Assembly: GCA_003223245.1 (NCBI GenBank)
Contig: QHYI01000109.1
Location: forward strand, 1-64,000
Length of the DNA stretch: 64,000 nt
Source of the DNA: Acidobacteriota bacterium
GTDB taxonomy: Bacteria > Acidobacteriota > Terriglobia > Acidiferrales > UBA7541
Direction of reading: 5' to 3'
Part shown: piece after piece, positions 8,513-19,513 of the stretch
Layout: every line of letters starts with the position of its first letter
Position numbering within the stretch: the first letter of the stretch is position 1
Notes under the pieces: model-generated
What the model saw: the letters and a program-made list of their open reading frames with translations, nothing else
Databases searched by the model: none
What the model was told of the DNA's origin: nothing
Made by a program: the position numbers and the translations under genes

Positions 8513-10628
8513 CATTATCATCTCCTTCGTTTTCAGCGAACAAAGGCGGCTGATTTTCCGTGCGGCCCCTCGCTAGCATCAGCTTTCCGGTCCGAAGGAG
8601 GCGCTCAACGATGCTCCGCACCGGTTCGGCACTCAGATCCGCGCGGCGAATTTCCCAAGGGGCGCGAGGAGCAGTTTGTTCGCACTTCAACAGGCCTGCC
8701 TCCACGAGCCGTTCGATTGTGCGGTGACTCACGCCACATACTCGAGCGGCCTCGCTCAAACTAACTCTCTCAGGATCGGGTAGCGCGCGTTTTTGACCAG
8801 GAATTGAATAGTTGCGCCGAGCCGTGGCTACACGATTCTGATTCCATCGTTTCCCTTTTCCCGTGGAATGCCCAAGTCGGTTCAAAACGGAAGCAATCTG
8901 GTCGTCACCGTGGCGTACGGACATCCGACGAATGATCTCCAACGCTTCCATGGGTGTGGTCATCTCGGTCGCGGGACGAGGCCGTTCCATCTCGAGCTGA
9001 GTGTGCGTACCTCCGCTCCAGTGAATAGTGAACTGCAGAGTTTTGTTCTGCTTTTCTTCGCGCACGATGATCTCTTCTATGGCTGTGCGAAAGATCATCT
9101 TCTTGAGGGTCGGCGGACAGCGATCGCTTCGCCAGATTTCAGAAAAGTTCGCACCCATCAAACGAATTCTGGTTTCCTCTTCGGAAGACAACGAATAGTG
9201 CTTCTCATTGAGGCTGGAAAGTCGTTGTTTGACGGTCGTGATCTCCTCCAGCTTTTCGTTCCAGCGACGCTCCAATTCGCCAGCTACCAAACGATTCCTG
9301 GCATCCACCGTATCGTATTGTTCAAACGCCTTCTTGGCCTCGTACTCGAGCTGCTCGAGTTTGCTCGACAGGGTGGCCCGCTGTGCGGCATCTCCTGCGC
9401 TCAATCCCTCAAGTGCCCTCAGACTGGCTTCCACCCCAAAAGGTGAGATCACTCCCAGCAGTTCTTGCCCCAACCGGCGGTCCACCGAAGCCCCTCCAAA
9501 GCCGAGGCAATATTGCCCACCGTCGTCATAGTCTCCTTTGCAGAGGTAACGCGCATGGGTGCCGCTGCCTCCCCAGTAGCGCACATGCAGTTTCCGCCCA
9601 CAGTGGCCACAGCGCAGAAGTCCCACCAGAAGACCTTGCCCAGCACGGATCGCCGCCATGGTTTCGTCGCTCTGCCAGTTCACTGAATTACGCCGGGTCA
9701 TTCGTTGGTTCTCTTCATAGGTGGCCCAGTCAATATAACCTACGTGATGATCGCGGATGAAGACCCGGCAATCTTCTGCTCGGCGTTTGGCACTTTGACG
9801 TTTTTCTAGCCTGCCCTCGATCAATAAAGTCTCGACCGGGCGACGGCCCCAGACATAGGCGCCGGCATAGAAGGGATTGCATAGAATGTCGCGGACCAAG
9901 CTCTGGGTCGGAATCTTCCAGACGAGCCGCGTTCCCTGGATTGGGTTGGCTGGTAACTCTACGTCGTGATCCCGAAACCACTGGAACGTTTGCCGCACGC
10001 TCCACCGTTCACGGAACTTTGCGAATACGAGCCGAATGGCTTCGCAAATCCGTTGATCGGGATGCAACGCGATCTTACCCAGGGGGTCCTGGACATAGCC
10101 GACCGGAAGCCTCTTAAACAGCTCACCGCGGCGTGCTTTGGACTCTTGGCCCGCCTGCATTCGTTGCCGAAGAACCTTAAGTTCGACGACGCTGAGTGTC
10201 CCCTTGATGCCCATGACCAGTTGGTCGTCAAGATAGTTCAAGTCATACACCTGTTGCTCGTCGGCGATCAGGGTTCCAAAAATCTGGCACACCTCCAGCA
10301 ACCGGCACCAGTCCTTGTCCGTGCGCGACAGCCGGGAGGCCTCTCGACTGGCAACGATTCCCACTTCCCCTAACGCTACCGAACTGAGTACACGCTCAAA
10401 TCCATCGCGGCGCGCGGAAGCGATGGCCGCGCTGGATCCAAGATCGCAATTGATAATTTCCACCTCCTTCCAACCCAGGGCACGCATCCGCTCGGCCACG
10501 TCGTACTGAAGACGCTGGCTTTCCTTGTTCTGCCGTACCTGTTTATCGCTGGATTGCCGTAGATAGACGATGGCTTTGCGAGCCAGGTGCTCTGCTTTAA
10601 TCTTGGGATTGCACTGTATCTCTAGCAT
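8496..10628 (-). CDS. Large serine recombinase
   Basis: 710 residues. The N-terminal resolvase domain contains YLRQSSDKQ with the nucleophile Ser26, an AEDERD-type region replaced by [18 protein letters not shown], and the Arg-rich [14 protein letters not shown] motif. It continues with the recombinase domain (~170-290), a zinc beta-ribbon with CGHCGRKL and later Cys residues (~350-385), a coiled coil, and a C-terminal helix-turn-helix ([20 protein letters not shown]) near residue 650. These enzymes cut both strands with 2-base staggers and integrate or excise DNA without extra factors, excision often needing a directionality factor. Start chosen at ATG 10628, preceded by AAGGAGG; the TTG one codon earlier is less likely. 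It overlaps the small gene upstream by 32 bases, so translation is probably coupled. Confidence 0.93.
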   Translation of the reverse strand: MLEIQCNPKIKAEHLARKAIVYLRQSSDKQVRQNKESQRLQYDVAERMRALGWKEVEIINCDLGSSAAIASARRDGFERVLSSVALGEVGIVASREASRLSRTDKDWCRLLEVCQIFGTLIADEQQVYDLNYLDDQLVMGIKGTLSVVELKVLRQRMQAGQESKARRGELFKRLPVGYVQDPLGKIALHPDQRICEAIRLVFAKFRERWSVRQTFQWFRDHDVELPANPIQGTRLVWKIPTQSLVRDILCNPFYAGAYVWGRRPVETLLIEGRLEKRQSAKRRAEDCRVFIRDHHVGYIDWATYEENQRMTRRNSVNWQSDETMAAIRAGQGLLVGLLRCGHCGRKLHVRYWGGSGTHARYLCKGDYDDGGQYCLGFGGASVDRRLGQELLGVISPFGVEASLRALEGLSAGDAAQRATLSSKLEQLEYEAKKAFEQYDTVDARNRLVAGELERRWNEKLEEITTVKQRLSSLNEKHYSLSSEEETRIRLMGANFSEIWRSDRCPPTLKKMIFRTAIEEIIVREEKQNKTLQFTIHWSGGTHTQLEMERPRPATEMTTPMEALEIIRRMSVRHGDDQIASVLNRLGHSTGKGKRWNQNRVATARRNYSIPGQKRALPDPERVSLSEAARVCGVSHRTIERLVEAGLLKCEQTAPRAPWEIRRADLSAEPVRSIVERLLRTGKLMLARGRTENQPPLFAENEGDDNARHPE

Positions 10629-10773
10629 CAACTGTTCCTCCTTCCGCTTGAAAGACCGCCATCAAAATGCGGGCCATGAGATCGATGATTTCGGTCTGTG
10701 CCTTTGCGTCCATCGGCACGGCGACGCTTTCCGTTGGGATCTTCAGAACCAGAAGTTGTAGTTGCAGCACGCT
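10597..10773 (-). CDS. Small element protein (58 aa), possible recombinase accessory factor
   Basis: Start GTG 10773 was chosen because GGGAGG lies directly upstream. The protein begins MLQLQLLVLKIPTESVAV, has a hydrophobic helix in IIDLMARILMAVFQAEGG and ends in the recombinase start region, overlapping it by 32 bases. Similar short frames, to my recollection, sit before related recombinases, which suggests a real gene. Its place in a recombinase operon makes an accessory or directionality role possible, but there is no recognised domain and this is inference. Confidence 0.55.
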   Translation of the reverse strand, partial: SVLQLQLLVLKIPTESVAVPMDAKAQTEIIDLMARILMAVFQAEGGTVDARDTVQSQD

Positions 10774-11014
10774 CACCTCCCTTGCATCCATCAACAACTG
10801 TCTGCAGAAGGTTATCGTGAACGTGGCCTTCAGGGTCGGGTAGTGATAGTAACGATGCTAGAGAGAGAAGAGCTTTCTTACTCAGATGCGGTCGCTCGGT
10901 AATCTTGATCTCAGCGCAATCCGACGACAGCATCCACACCGGAATTTTCAGGCGTCTCCCCGTTGGGTCGATGACAGATACAGCGCCATCTCCCCGCTTC
11001 GGCCTGCGGATCAC
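10628..11014 (-). CDS. Small element protein of unknown function (128 aa or shorter)
   Basis: From GTG 11014 the frame reads MIRRPKRGDGAVSVIDPTG, then LKIPVWMLSSDCAEIKITE and LSKKALLSLASLLSLPDPEG, a plausible small globular protein. The last ~55 residues are Arg/Gly/Ser-rich and overlap the 58-residue gene in another frame, so the ancestral protein may have been shorter (~80-95 residues). Its stop codon overlaps the recombinase start as TGATG. It is the first gene of the three-gene element operon. No known domain; a DNA-binding or regulatory role would be a guess. Confidence 0.5.
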   Translation of the reverse strand: MIRRPKRGDGAVSVIDPTGRRLKIPVWMLSSDCAEIKITERPHLSKKALLSLASLLSLPDPEGHVHDNLLQTVVDGCKGGERAATTTSGSEDPNGKRRRADGRKGTDRNHRSHGPHFDGGLSSGRRNS

Positions 11015-11079
11015 TTGGAGCGATGCGCCATGGAGAGGATGGAATGGATAGAAGACTTGGACGGACGTGTTTTCTACGC

Positions 11080-12657
<1,578 letters not shown>

Positions 12658-12978
12658 TTACCTCTTTGCGGAAGCCGCCTTCGCCGCTTTTGCGTACTTG
12701 CCCAACACGTCTTCTTCGCGAAGAATCAAATAGTCTTCGTCTTCGATTCTGATTTCCGTCCCGCTGTACTTCCCAAAAAGCACGCGGTCGCCCACGGCCA
12801 CATCCAGGGGAATCCGCTTGCCCTCGTGCAGTTTGCCTGCGCCCACGGCAATGACCTCCCCTTCTTGCGGCTTCTCTTTTGCCGTGTCGGGTACGATGAT
12901 GCCTCCCTTCACGGTTTCCTTTTCCTCGGTGCGCTTCACGAGGACGCGGTCGTGTAATGGTGTCACTCTAGCTGCCAT
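12658..12978 (-). CDS. groES: GroES co-chaperonin
   Basis: 106 residues, slightly longer than usual because of an Ala/Lys-rich tail ([13 protein letters not shown]). It begins [15 protein letters not shown] and has [18 protein letters not shown], containing the mobile loop that docks on GroEL, then [14 protein letters not shown]. It forms the heptameric lid of the chaperonin. It is the first gene of the groESL operon, with a CIRCE operator ~350 bases upstream. Intact, unlike groEL. Confidence 0.97.
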   Translation of the reverse strand: MAARVTPLHDRVLVKRTEEKETVKGGIIVPDTAKEKPQEGEVIAVGAGKLHEGKRIPLDVAVGDRVLFGKYSGTEIRIEDEDYLILREEDVLGKYAKAAKAASAKR

Positions 12979-13331
12979 CTTTTTAACCTCTACAAAACTG
13001 GTATTTCTCTTTGCAAGCTGTTCACCGGATTCAGAGTTGCGCCCTAAGTGGCGCTAGCCGCATACAATTTGCACGAATAGGAAGGCCGAGCGGTGCGCTC
13101 AACCGGAGCCTCACTCGTCAGTGTATGGATCTCCCTCAACTGCAGGGAAGCCCCTAGGCTCGCCCATCTCGTTTGGTTGGCGCGCCGGCGGATGGAACCT
13201 CGGTGCAAATTCGGGCTGATTGCAGCTCTGGAGACTATGCCCATCATGCGATTCTTCGTTAGCATCACTTCCCACCTCAACCGTGAAAATTATTCTGCTG
13301 AGCCGCCAAGGAAGGGCGCTAAGGACTTGCT
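12979..13331 (-). other. Long groES leader region
   Basis: The stretch between the CIRCE operator and the groES start is ~350 bases, long for a groESL leader. Short open frames on both strands lack support. No known thermosensor or riboswitch was recognised. Confidence 0.4.
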
Positions 13332-13358
13332 TTGGCACTCTCCCTTAGCGAGTGCTAA
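13332..13358 (-). promoter_or_regulatory. CIRCE operator (HrcA binding site)
   Basis: TTGGCACTC and GAGTGCTAA flank a 9-base spacer, on both strands matching the CIRCE consensus TTAGCACTC-N9-GAGTGCTAA with one mismatch. It overlaps the -10 region of the groES promoter, so HrcA binding would repress groESL at normal temperature. Confidence 0.95.
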
Positions 13359-13385
13359 TTTTACTCCACGCGAGGCTTTTGTCAA
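13358..13385 (-). promoter_or_regulatory. Sigma70-type promoter of groESL
   Basis: On the minus strand TTGACA (13380-13385) and TAAAAT (13358-13363) are separated by 16 bases. The start of transcription would fall in the CIRCE operator just downstream. Confidence 0.8.
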
Positions 13386-13486
13386 GAGGTATCGTTCTAG
13401 AAGCTTATCGTAACTCACTGATTCTCCGTTAGTTGTATGCGTATACCAGCTTGCTCAATCTGACGCACAAATTCTTTTTGAGCCCC

Positions 13487-15676
13487 TCATTTTACAGAAA
13501 TGATGTCCACGTTTCCCTGCTTTCTAAGCAAGCGGACATCAACCCCGTCTCCTTCAGTCTGGATCAGCAAGTCTACGTTTGCACTGCCTACGGTAAGATT
13601 TCGGATTTCGATTTGCCTGAGAGACGCTGGCAACACCGTCCGGCGAAAGAGCACGCGCGGCGGAGAGACTTGCAGCCGCACTCCCAGGCACGCTTGAAGA
13701 ATGAGAAACACCGCTGCGGCAGCCCACGATTGCGGTGAGCAAGCCACTGGATAAAGCGTGGGAGCTTGCCCCGTGCGCCGGTGAAATCCGCAGAACAGTT
13801 CCGGCAGCCGGTGCAAGTCCACGAACAGACTGGCGTCGAGTAGCCCGGTGAAAATCTTGAGGGCTTCCTGGCGGAGTCCGTATCGGCTAAACCCGCGCGC
13901 AATAAGGGCATTGTCGTGCGGCCACACCGAGCCGTTGTGGTAGGACATCGCGTTGTAGCGAGCTTCACGCGAGCTTAGCGTTCGAACGCCCCATCCGGTA
14001 AAGAAATCCTCGCTCAGAAGCCCGTGCGCCACGCGCTGGGCCCGTTCGGGACTTGCAATTCCTGCGAACAGGCAATGGCCCGCATTAGAAGTGCGAACGC
14101 CGCACGGCCGCTTCTCTCCGTCCAAGGCAAGCGCGTAGGTCGACAGTTCCTCCCGCCAGAACGCCTGTTCAAATCGCTGTTGAAGTGATGCCGCCTGATC
14201 TTTGAGTTCTTCGGCCAGCTTGGTTTGTCCCAGGGCGCGAGCGATCACTGCGGCTTCGCGCTTAGCAGCGTACACATAAGCTTGCACCTCGCAGAGAGCA
14301 ATGGGGCCTTCCGCGAGCGTGCCGTCGCTGTGGAACACGGCGTCGCTTGAGTCTTTCCAGCCCTGATGTACGAGCCCCCGAGAGGACCTCCGGCAATATT
14401 CGACGAAGCCGTCACGGTCTCGATCGCCGAATTCGTCGATCCATCGAAGCGCCGCTTTGATATTCGGCCAAATTTGCTTTAGGAAGGCGAGGTCCGCTGT
14501 GCGCTGGAAATACGCTCCGGCAAGCATGACGAACAAGGGAGTGGCGTCGACGCTCCCGTAGTAACTGCCGAAGGGAACTTCTTTAAGCGCCGCCATTTCC
14601 CCCTTTCGCGTCTCATGCAGAATTTTTCCCGGTTCCGCATCGGCCTCCGGCAATTCTTCGGTTGCTTGCGTATGCGCCAGGAATGCCAGGACGCCGCGCG
14701 CGAGCGACGGCTTTACCCACATTGTTTCCAAGGCGGTGATGATTCCGTCGCGCCCAAATGCCGTGCTGAACCAGGGAACTCCGGCGTAAGGATACGGTCC
14801 CTGCGGCGTTTCTGTGATCATCATGTGCAGGTCGACGAACGAACGATTGACCCAATCATTGAACTGTTCGTTCGCCGTGTAGATATTGGCCTCGTCTTCT
14901 CGCGCTTCCTGCAAAGCGCGAGCAGCCTCGGAGGCCGCAGCATGGTGAAAGATGACTTGCGGGCGGTGTGCTGGACAATCGCAGGAGACCGTCAAATAGT
15001 AGGTCTGCTGTCCTTTCGGCTCCAGGGAAACGTCCAGCAGGATTTCGGAGTTGGTGATCTTCTGCGGCTGCGGGGAACAGTGTATGCGTGTTCGCCGAAT
15101 CACTCCATCCAGGCCTCGATAGGAAATCGTCGCTTTGCTCTGGTTCAGAAAGTCAATCAGCCGCTCGCCCCTTCGCTCGCGCCGCGTCCCTCGAACTTCG
15201 AAAATGTCCGCAAAATCGCAGGCGAACTGAATGGACATCAAGCAGCGCAGGGGAGACAAGCTGTAGTTCATCAGCTGTAGTTGTTCGTAGTGCGTGCCCT
15301 TCCAGAGGAATTTCGAGCGAGCGATGTGCAGCGTGCCGTGCGGCAGATAAATTTGCCCGTTCGCGGAGAGGTTGGGATTGGTCAGATCAACGGCGAGAGA
15401 GCCATTGTCGTCTTTGACTCCGGAACTGAGCAGCCAGGGCCGCTCGCTCTGCAGGCGAAGCGCCCATTGCGACAAATAGCGCGTCCCTTCGTGGTAGATG
15501 CCTTGGACACCCTGGCCAAAGGGCTCGATATCGCCCCTGCGGTCAAAAACGGCAAAAGTCTCGCCGTACTTGAGCACGCGTACGCGGTCATCCGCCAAAG
15601 AAGAGGTCGAGAGGATGTAGTAGCGGTCCTCTACTCGGAGGATGTCATCCAAAAGTCGTTCTCCTCTGACCTGCAC
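13487..15676 (-). CDS. Amylo-alpha-1,6-glucosidase (glycogen debranching enzyme family)
   Basis: 729 residues. The N-terminal ~230 residues are the GDE_N-type domain (YHEGTRYLSQWALRL, NPNLSANGQIYLPHGTLH), followed by an (alpha/alpha)6 glucosidase barrel with GVPWFSTAFGRDGIITAL, VEYCRRSSRGLVHQGWKDS, and MSYHNGSVWPHDNALIARG. It probably hydrolyses alpha-1,6 branch points of glycogen-like or other alpha-glucans in the cytoplasm. The GTG start at 15676 has GGAG five bases upstream; a TTG at 15652 with AGGAGA is an alternative. It overlaps the glycosyltransferase gene by 46 bases, so the two are translationally coupled in an operon that begins with the yheT-like gene. Confidence 0.88.
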   Translation of the reverse strand: MQVRGERLLDDILRVEDRYYILSTSSLADDRVRVLKYGETFAVFDRRGDIEPFGQGVQGIYHEGTRYLSQWALRLQSERPWLLSSGVKDDNGSLAVDLTNPNLSANGQIYLPHGTLHIARSKFLWKGTHYEQLQLMNYSLSPLRCLMSIQFACDFADIFEVRGTRRERRGERLIDFLNQSKATISYRGLDGVIRRTRIHCSPQPQKITNSEILLDVSLEPKGQQTYYLTVSCDCPAHRPQVIFHHAAASEAARALQEAREDEANIYTANEQFNDWVNRSFVDLHMMITETPQGPYPYAGVPWFSTAFGRDGIITALETMWVKPSLARGVLAFLAHTQATEELPEADAEPGKILHETRKGEMAALKEVPFGSYYGSVDATPLFVMLAGAYFQRTADLAFLKQIWPNIKAALRWIDEFGDRDRDGFVEYCRRSSRGLVHQGWKDSSDAVFHSDGTLAEGPIALCEVQAYVYAAKREAAVIARALGQTKLAEELKDQAASLQQRFEQAFWREELSTYALALDGEKRPCGVRTSNAGHCLFAGIASPERAQRVAHGLLSEDFFTGWGVRTLSSREARYNAMSYHNGSVWPHDNALIARGFSRYGLRQEALKIFTGLLDASLFVDLHRLPELFCGFHRRTGQAPTLYPVACSPQSWAAAAVFLILQACLGVRLQVSPPRVLFRRTVLPASLRQIEIRNLTVGSANVDLLIQTEGDGVDVRLLRKQGNVDIISVK

Positions 15677-16713
15677 GACCTCTCCGTACTTTCCCCGGCG
15701 AGCTGGACATAAGTTTCAAGGTATTCTCGCGCCATGCGCTCCGCATTGAAGCGTCTTTCAAAGGCGCGCCGGCACTTCCTGCGGTCAAACCGGACGGCCT
15801 TCGGCACGGCCGAGACTGCCCCTTCCACGCCATCTACGATAAATCCCGAATCCCCTTCGTCCACGATCTCTGGAACCGAACCCCGAGGAAACGCAATCAC
15901 TGGTGTGCCACACGCCATGGCCTCGATCATGACTAATCCAAAGGGTTCGGGCCAGTTGATCGGGACCAAAAGGGCCACTGCGTCTCCGAGGAACGCGTTT
16001 TTCTCCGCGTCATTGATTTCGCCAAGGAAGCGAATCGACGGACCCTTGAGCAGCGGCTTGATCACTTCCGCAAAGTATTCCCGATCGGCCTGATCCACCT
16101 TCGCGGCGATCCACAATTCCATGTCCACTTTTTTCGCAATTTCAATCGCCTTGTCCACGCCCTTTTCCGGTGAGATGCGGCCCAGGAACGCAAGATATTT
16201 GCCCGGACGCGGACTGAAGTTGTACAAATCCGCAGGCAAACCGTGGTACACCGTGCGCCGCCAGTTGAGCCAGGGCAGCGGAATCCGCTGCGCATTGGAA
16301 ATGGAGATGACGGGCATGGAGTCAAATTCTCGAAAGAGCGGCACGAGATCCGGCAGATCGAGGCGCCCGTGCAAAGTCGTCACCGCCGGGGTCGTCTGCC
16401 TGGTGGAAAACGGAAAGTGCAGGTAATCGCAGTGAAAGTGGAGGATGTCGAAGTCGTCCGCTCTTCGAAAGACGCGCTCCAGCATCAGGATGTGGTGCGC
16501 TAAAGGGTCGACGCAGCACGGATCTAACCGCAGTGCCTCCTTGCAGCAAGGTACCAGCGGTCCCGAAGTCTCCGAATCGCCGCTCGCAAAGAGGGTTACC
16601 TCGTGCCCCATTCGCACCAATGCTTCGGTCAGATAAGAAACGACGCGCTCCGTCCCGCCGTACAGTTTGGGAGGCACGCTTTCATAGAGCGGTGACACCT
16701 GCGCAATTCTCAT
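15631..16713 (-). CDS. Glycosyltransferase family 4
   Basis: 360 residues with a GT-B fold. The N-terminal domain opens MRIAQVSPLYESVPPKLYGG followed by TERVVSYL, typical of a group that includes sucrose- or glycan-related retaining glycosyltransferases. The C-terminal donor-binding domain has LAFLGRISPEKGVDKAIEIA and the EPFGLVMIEAMACGTPVIAF motif with the E-x7-E pair. Donor and acceptor are not known. The place between a debranching enzyme and a hydrolase suggests glucan or trehalose-type metabolism but does not prove it. It overlaps the genes on both sides by 32 and 46 bases, so the three form one transcript. Confidence 0.88.
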   Translation of the reverse strand: MRIAQVSPLYESVPPKLYGGTERVVSYLTEALVRMGHEVTLFASGDSETSGPLVPCCKEALRLDPCCVDPLAHHILMLERVFRRADDFDILHFHCDYLHFPFSTRQTTPAVTTLHGRLDLPDLVPLFREFDSMPVISISNAQRIPLPWLNWRRTVYHGLPADLYNFSPRPGKYLAFLGRISPEKGVDKAIEIAKKVDMELWIAAKVDQADREYFAEVIKPLLKGPSIRFLGEINDAEKNAFLGDAVALLVPINWPEPFGLVMIEAMACGTPVIAFPRGSVPEIVDEGDSGFIVDGVEGAVSAVPKAVRFDRRKCRRAFERRFNAERMAREYLETYVQLAGESTERSCRSEENDFWMTSSE

Positions 16714-17677
16714 TCTTCTTCAAACCCTTTCCTATCTCCGAACGCTGCGCGCAAAATTCCACCACGCGCGACTCTGCCCAGAAGCGCTCGCGCCCGCCGT
16801 TCCGCGAAATGAACGCGCAGTGCCCGCCGCGCTCCGGCGCAATTAACGTGATGAACCGGTTCCCGGCAATGGCCGGGTGCCGAAACGATTCGAACGGAAT
16901 GAACGGGTCATCCTGCGCCGTCACCATGAGCGTGGGTACGCGGATCTGGCCCACGACACGAAGCGCGCTCGCCTCCTGGTAATACTCGGTGGCATCTTTG
17001 TAACCGCACGCCGGCGCGGTAACCGCTTCATGCCACTCGCGCAGGCTCCACACTCTCGGCAACGCTCCGACCCGATAGCGCTCCGGGAACAGCTTGGCTT
17101 TTTTCCCCAGCGTGCTTTTCAAGCAGCGAAGGAAGTACCATTCGTACAGGAAATTCCGCGCCAGACCGCTGCCATTGGAACACGACGCCAGATCCAGACA
17201 CGGACTTACGGCGCACACTCCGCGAAGCTGTTTCGGTGCGCTCCCTCCTAACTCCCCCGCCATCTTCAGAACCAGGTTTCCGCCAACCGAATAGCCGGCG
17301 AAAAAGAGTTCGGCGAGCGCGTCGCAAGTGATTAGCTCTTGGAGGATGGCGCGGTAGTCTTGTGAAAGTCCGCAATTTTGGAGCGTCGGCGTCAGATGCT
17401 CGGTCCCGCCGCAGTTCCTCTGGTTCACGCGCAGGACATTGAAGCCCGCTTCGAACGCTTTCTCTGCGATTCCCAGCATGTACGGCGATTCGCTCGAGCC
17501 TTCTAGCCCATGCACCAGCACTAGCGTCGGATGCCGTCGCCGGCTTTTATGCCAGTGACATTTCGCAAGAAGCTGGGTGCCGGGTTCCACTTCGAAGAAG
17601 CGTTCGGTGACGAGTGCAGCAGGAACCGTTCTCAGCCAGCACGCCGCTACCGCTGTTGCGACATGGGGATTGCGCAA
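16682..17677 (-). CDS. YheT-like alpha/beta hydrolase
   Basis: 331 residues of the YheT/ABHD group of alpha/beta hydrolases. The oxyanion region LVLVHGLEGSSES, the NQRNCGGTEHLTP block and the nucleophile elbow FFAGYSVGGN with Ser130 are all present, with an acid residue in VTAQDDPFIP and a catalytic His in GGHCAF. Members are esterases with unclear physiological substrates. It heads the operon with the glycosyltransferase and the debranching enzyme; the stop lies 32 bases inside the next gene. Confidence 0.85.
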   Translation of the reverse strand: MRNPHVATAVAACWLRTVPAALVTERFFEVEPGTQLLAKCHWHKSRRRHPTLVLVHGLEGSSESPYMLGIAEKAFEAGFNVLRVNQRNCGGTEHLTPTLQNCGLSQDYRAILQELITCDALAELFFAGYSVGGNLVLKMAGELGGSAPKQLRGVCAVSPCLDLASCSNGSGLARNFLYEWYFLRCLKSTLGKKAKLFPERYRVGALPRVWSLREWHEAVTAPACGYKDATEYYQEASALRVVGQIRVPTLMVTAQDDPFIPFESFRHPAIAGNRFITLIAPERGGHCAFISRNGGRERFWAESRVVEFCAQRSEIGKGLKKNENCAGVTAL

Positions 17678-17782
17678 CAGCGGATGCGGCTCGAAGTTCT
17701 TCTATAGCGTGCCGAGTATTTCCAACCACGCGCTCCATACATACTTCTACCCGCTTGCTTCAACGTGCCACCTAATCGGGCC

Positions 17783-19342
17783 TCACGAAGGAACATTGCC
17801 CGCCAGGAACATCGTCAGCAATCCCCGGTCCTGGTCTTGGCGCAGCACCTTGAAGACAACCTCATCGCCCGGGTGGAGGCGTCCCAGTTGCTCGCGCAAT
17901 TCGTTGTACGACTCCACGCCTTTCTGATTGACTTCGACAATCACGTCGCCTTGCTGGAAGCCGATGTCTTCGGCGAAGCTGCCGGCATCCACATTGGCAA
18001 CGAGTACGCCGCGCTGTCCTTCCATCCCGAGTTGCCGCGCGCGTTCCGGGCTCAGCGTTTCAACATTCAGACCGAACCTCGCGGGAGAACTCTCCCCGGA
18101 TGGAGCTTCTGCGCTCGAATTGTTCCCGAAGACCCGGTCCATCGACTCCACCGTCACGCTCGCCTTCCTCTCCTTGCGGTCCCGGATGTAGGTGATTTCG
18201 ACTTTGCTTCCCACCTGCGCCTGCGTGATGGCGTTCACCAGATCGTCTCCGCTTTTCACCGGATTTCCGTTCACTGCCGTGATCACGTCGCCGCCCTGCA
18301 ATCCCGCTCGCGAAGCAGGACTGCCTGGCTTTACGCTTTCAACGATAATTCCGTACGGTGCTCCCAATTGCTTCAGCACCATCGGATTCGTGCTTTGTTC
18401 TTCTTGGGAACTGAAGGTGACGCCGATCGAGCCGCGCGTGACTTTGCCATGCGCGATGAGGTCGTTGTAGACCCTGATCGCTGTGTTGGACGGTAACGCA
18501 AATCCCACGCCTTGATAGCCGCCGCTTTGCGTCTCGATCGCCGTATTGATGCCGATGACTTGCCCAGCCATATCCACCAGCGGGCCGCCCGAATTGCCCG
18601 GATTAATCGCCGCGTCGGTTTGCAGAAAGTGTTGGAACTCCCCGCCGACGCCCTCCGCCTGGCTGCGGTCCTTCGCGCTGATGATTCCGGCGGTCACCGT
18701 AGCCCGCAGCCCAAACGGACTGCCAATTGCCAGCACCCAGTCGCCTACGCGCACGCCTTCCGAATTGCCTAGCTTGGCTACCGGCAGTTCGCGGTCGGCA
18801 TTGATTTTGAGCACCGCCAGGTCCGTTTGATCGTCCGTGCCTACCACCTTCGCCGTGTATTTTGTCGATTGCCCATTGAGTTGCACCTGGATTTTCGTCG
18901 CACCTTTCACCACGTGGTCGTTTGTCAGGATGTAACCGTTCTTGTCGACAATCACTCCCGAACCCAAGCTGTGTTCGGTCATCGGCCCCATGTCCGGAAA
19001 ACTGAAGAAGTGGTTCCAGAAATCCCCGAAAGGGCCTTGGTCGAACCCGCGCGGCAGCCGCGGTTGCTTCGGCGCGCGGTGCACCTCCGTGGTCGAAATG
19101 TTTACGACCGCGGGCTCCACGTTTTCGACGATAGAAGCAAATTCATTGGAAAGATGTACTGGATTCGGGATGGCCAGGGGTTTTGGGGGATCCTTGACGC
19201 CCATGGCTCTCGAGATCGCGCTGCGGCCCGGCAGAACCGTACCGACCAGGAGCCCGCAAACCAGGGTGACAAAAATCAAAAGTGCCAAGTCCCAGCGGTG
19301 TCCCTTCGTCATATTTTTGAACCGGCTCATATCAATTTTCAT
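17783..19342 (-). CDS. HtrA/DegP-family serine protease
   Basis: 519 residues. A single membrane-spanning segment (~20-38) anchors the protein, probably facing the periplasm. The trypsin-like domain carries His143 (LTNDHVVKG), Asp174 (QTDLAVLKI) and Ser251 (NPGNSGGPL). Two PDZ domains follow (about 300-395 and 415-510; GLQGGDVITAVNGNPVKSG and FQQGDVIVEVNQKGVESYN). Such enzymes degrade or refold damaged envelope proteins. It belongs to a local set of stress genes with Hsp20 and groESL, though each is transcribed separately. An interspersed repeat lies between it and the hsp20 gene. Confidence 0.95.
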   Translation of the reverse strand: MKIDMSRFKNMTKGHRWDLALLIFVTLVCGLLVGTVLPGRSAISRAMGVKDPPKPLAIPNPVHLSNEFASIVENVEPAVVNISTTEVHRAPKQPRLPRGFDQGPFGDFWNHFFSFPDMGPMTEHSLGSGVIVDKNGYILTNDHVVKGATKIQVQLNGQSTKYTAKVVGTDDQTDLAVLKINADRELPVAKLGNSEGVRVGDWVLAIGSPFGLRATVTAGIISAKDRSQAEGVGGEFQHFLQTDAAINPGNSGGPLVDMAGQVIGINTAIETQSGGYQGVGFALPSNTAIRVYNDLIAHGKVTRGSIGVTFSSQEEQSTNPMVLKQLGAPYGIIVESVKPGSPASRAGLQGGDVITAVNGNPVKSGDDLVNAITQAQVGSKVEITYIRDRKERKASVTVESMDRVFGNNSSAEAPSGESSPARFGLNVETLSPERARQLGMEGQRGVLVANVDAGSFAEDIGFQQGDVIVEVNQKGVESYNELREQLGRLHPGDEVVFKVLRQDQDRGLLTMFLAGNVPS

Positions 19343-19454
19343 CTGCTATATTCCTCCACCCCGTTCACCGCTCAGTTTCTTCTTGGGCGAAACGAAGCCC
19401 TCATCCGGCAGAACTGAGCGGAATGAATCGGAATTTCTTCTGCCGGTTGCGAGC

Positions 19455-19507
19455 GGGGAGCCGCCCTGGAGGCGGGAAGCCTCCAGAAGCGGTTCTTCGC
19501 GAGGAGT
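19455..19507. repeat. Palindromic repeat, copy A
   Basis: CTGGAGGC (19466-19473) and GCCTCCAG (19479-19486) form a perfect hairpin, followed by a tail GGTTCTTCGCGAGGAGT. A related sequence with a palindrome and the same kind of tail lies inside thiE at 30362-30420, so this is a candidate dispersed palindromic element. This copy is intergenic, just after the hsp20 stop codon. Confidence 0.5.
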
Positions 19508-19513
19508 AAGCCT

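Noticed and set aside
9966-10373. 135-residue plus-strand frame inside the recombinase gene
   Set aside because: It is the antisense shadow of the recombinase and shows no independent signals.
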